Source of the DNA: Ruminococcus sp. UBA3800
GTDB taxonomy: Bacteria > Bacillota > Clostridia > Oscillospirales > Ruminococcaceae
Length of the DNA: 7,445 bases
Assembly: GCA_002368715.1 (NCBI GenBank)
Contig: DFEO01000032.1
Location: 1 to 7,445 of the forward strand
Reading direction: 5' to 3'
The notes beneath the pieces were generated by a model. The model saw nothing but the letters and a program-made list of their open reading frames with translations. It made no database searches and was not told the DNA's origin. Positions 6,488 through 7,445 of the stretch are shown here, one piece after another (position 1 is the stretch's first letter; each line of letters starts with the position of its first letter). Both the position numbers and the translations under genes were made by a program.

Positions 6488-6919
6488 TCACTTGATAGCG
6501 AATGTTATCTCGGCCTTAACAGCCATCTGGCCGTCAACGGAAGCCACAGCCTTTCCGACGCCGATAGGTCCCTTTACCTTGATTATCTCGACCTCGATAT
6601 CCAGCTTGTCGCCGGGGACCACCTGACGGCGGAACTTGCAGTTATTGATACCGCCGAAAAAGCCGATCTTGCCCTTGTTCTCGGGAAGCGAGAGCAGAGC
6701 CACAGCGCCTGCCTGAGCACACATCTCCACCATAAGCACGCCCGGTGTCACGGGATACTCTGGAAAATGCCCCTTGAACCAGAAGTCGTCCTCTTTAATA
6801 TACTTGGTGGCCTTTACGCTCTTGCCCACCTCTATCTCATTTACCTCATCTATAAGCAGGAACGGGTCTCTGTGAGGGATGACCTCCATAATCTGCTCTT
6901 TATTCATAACTACTGCCAT
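6488..6919 (-). CDS. fabZ: 3-hydroxyacyl-ACP dehydratase
   Basis: FabZ removes water from 3-hydroxyacyl-ACP to give trans-2-enoyl-ACP in each FAS-II elongation round. The 143-residue hot-dog-fold protein contains [13 protein letters not shown] (14-26) and the active-site segment with His51 in GHFP (50-53) and Glu65 in [13 protein letters not shown] (59-71), equivalent to the E. coli catalytic His/Glu pair. The ATG at 6917-6919 has a perfect AGGAGG six bases upstream (6926-6931). The frame runs on to 6988 but that part overlaps the upstream gene and has no homology. An inner ATG at 6905-6907 would lie about 18 bases from the AGGAGG, too far. The first 20 bases overlap the end of the upstream membrane-protein gene, whose codons supply this binding site. 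Confidence 0.96.
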   Translation of the reverse strand: MAVVMNKEQIMEVIPHRDPFLLIDEVNEIEVGKSVKATKYIKEDDFWFKGHFPEYPVTPGVLMVEMCAQAGAVALLSLPENKGKIGFFGGINNCKFRRQVVPGDKLDIEVEIIKVKGPIGVGKAVASVDGQMAVKAEITFAIK

Positions 6920-7349
6920 TATTATCCTCCTGATCGTTATTTTTTCCAAAAACGTCCGCTGCCGTTGCATACAGCATAAGCAGCCCAACGATAATGTTCG
7001 GTATCAAGGTCGGGGTCAGAAAAAGACTTGATCCGCTAAGCATTTCGGGAACAAAAAAAGAATACGGTATAAAGATCACCGAATAAGCTGTACACAAAGT
7101 CCATAAAACGATACTGTCTTTCTGACGCATTTTATCAAAAGCTACCACCATTGCAAGATTTACAGCAATCGTGCTATGCACCAGCAGTATTACCCAAAAT
7201 CCTTTAAACAGGTCTTTACCGCTCAGATACAAGACAGCGGAATAATGCTCTGAAAAGACCAGCAAGCCGGTAGCAAAGCAAGCGATCAGTTTGAAAAACC
7301 AACCGATCCCCCAGATATAAAAACAGATCTTTGATATACGCTTTTTCAT
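6900..7349 (-). CDS. Unrecognised four-helix membrane protein within the fatty-acid operon
   Basis: I do not recognise the family. The 149-residue protein has four clear hydrophobic segments, at about residues 8-32, 50-71, 79-100 and 112-132. The N-terminus is basic (MKKRISK) and the C-terminal tail hydrophilic, acidic and asparagine-rich (136-149). With four helices both ends should be on the cytoplasmic side. There is no obvious catalytic motif. The ATG lies three bases after the accB stop codon and has only a weak GGA upstream, so it may depend on coupling to accB translation. Its last 20 bases overlap fabZ and its Gln-Glu codons contain the fabZ AGGAGG. This tight packing, with a sustained hydrophobic frame, argues that it is a real gene. 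Its base composition looks more AT-rich than the flanking acc/fab genes, partly explained by the hydrophobic content. A role in membrane lipid synthesis is only suggested by position. Confidence 0.8.
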   Translation of the reverse strand: MKKRISKICFYIWGIGWFFKLIACFATGLLVFSEHYSAVLYLSGKDLFKGFWVILLVHSTIAVNLAMVVAFDKMRQKDSIVLWTLCTAYSVIFIPYSFFVPEMLSGSSLFLTPTLIPNIIVGLLMLYATAADVFGKNNDQEDNNGSSYE

Positions 7350-7352
7350 ATA

Positions 7353-7445
7353 TTATTCCAGTATCATTACCGTCTGGTCATACTCAACGGGGTCACCGTT
7401 AGACACGCATATCTCCTTGACAATGCCGTCCACTTCGCTCTGGAC
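7353..7445 (-). CDS. accB: Biotin carboxyl carrier protein of acetyl-CoA carboxylase, C-terminal end only
   Basis: Only the last 30 codons and the stop (7353-7355) are inside the window; the gene continues past the right edge. The residues include DGIVKEICVSNGDPVEYDQ and end in TVMILE. They match the second half of a biotinyl/lipoyl domain: the strand after the biotin hairpin, then the G-x-P-V-E-(Y/F) turn and the closing strand. The biotinylated lysine (usually in an MKM or MKL motif) would lie just outside the window and cannot be confirmed. Position next to fabZ, accC, accD and accA makes AccB by far the best assignment, over other biotin-dependent carriers. Confidence 0.88.
   Translation of the reverse strand, partial: VQSEVDGIVKEICVSNGDPVEYDQTVMILE

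Noticed and set aside
6920..6988. 23-codon N-terminal extension of fabZ
   Set aside because: It has no homology and overlaps the membrane-protein gene; AGGAGG lies six bases before the ATG at 6917-6919.

Overview
The window looks like chromosomal DNA from a Gram-positive anaerobe of the Clostridia, most likely a Ruminococcus-like member of the Oscillospiraceae. This rests on the strong purine-rich ribosome binding sites, the U-tract terminators, the accB-fabZ-accC-accD-accA gene order known from Firmicutes, and a short streptococcal/clostridial-type AccA. The family-level placement is inference; I could not search a database.

Left end (1-518): a complete initiator tRNA-fMet on the minus strand, with its own consensus promoter and a strong terminator. 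A divergent consensus promoter then drives the gene to its right. Middle left (519-2175, plus strand): a sodium:solute symporter of the SSS family, monocistronic, probably starting at TTG, followed by a textbook terminator. Facing it (2178-2711, minus strand) is a NUDIX hydrolase with its own promoter and terminator; the two terminators lie back to back. A 14-bp-arm palindrome of unknown role sits in the intergenic space beyond (2801-2847).

Right half (2968-7445, all minus strand): the distal part of a fatty-acid synthesis operon. Reading in the direction of transcription it holds the end of accB (biotin carrier protein, cut by the window edge), an unrecognised 149-residue four-helix membrane protein, fabZ, accC, accD, accA and acpP, then a terminator. 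AccB, AccC, AccD and AccA together form acetyl-CoA carboxylase, which makes malonyl-CoA. AcpP carries the growing acyl chain and FabZ removes water from the 3-hydroxyacyl-ACP in each elongation round. The promoter of this operon, and probably other fab genes, lie beyond the right edge.

I see no CRISPR array, insertion sequence or defence system. Most of the window is ordinary core metabolism. The least explained items are the membrane-protein gene wedged between accB and fabZ, and the palindrome at 2801-2847.
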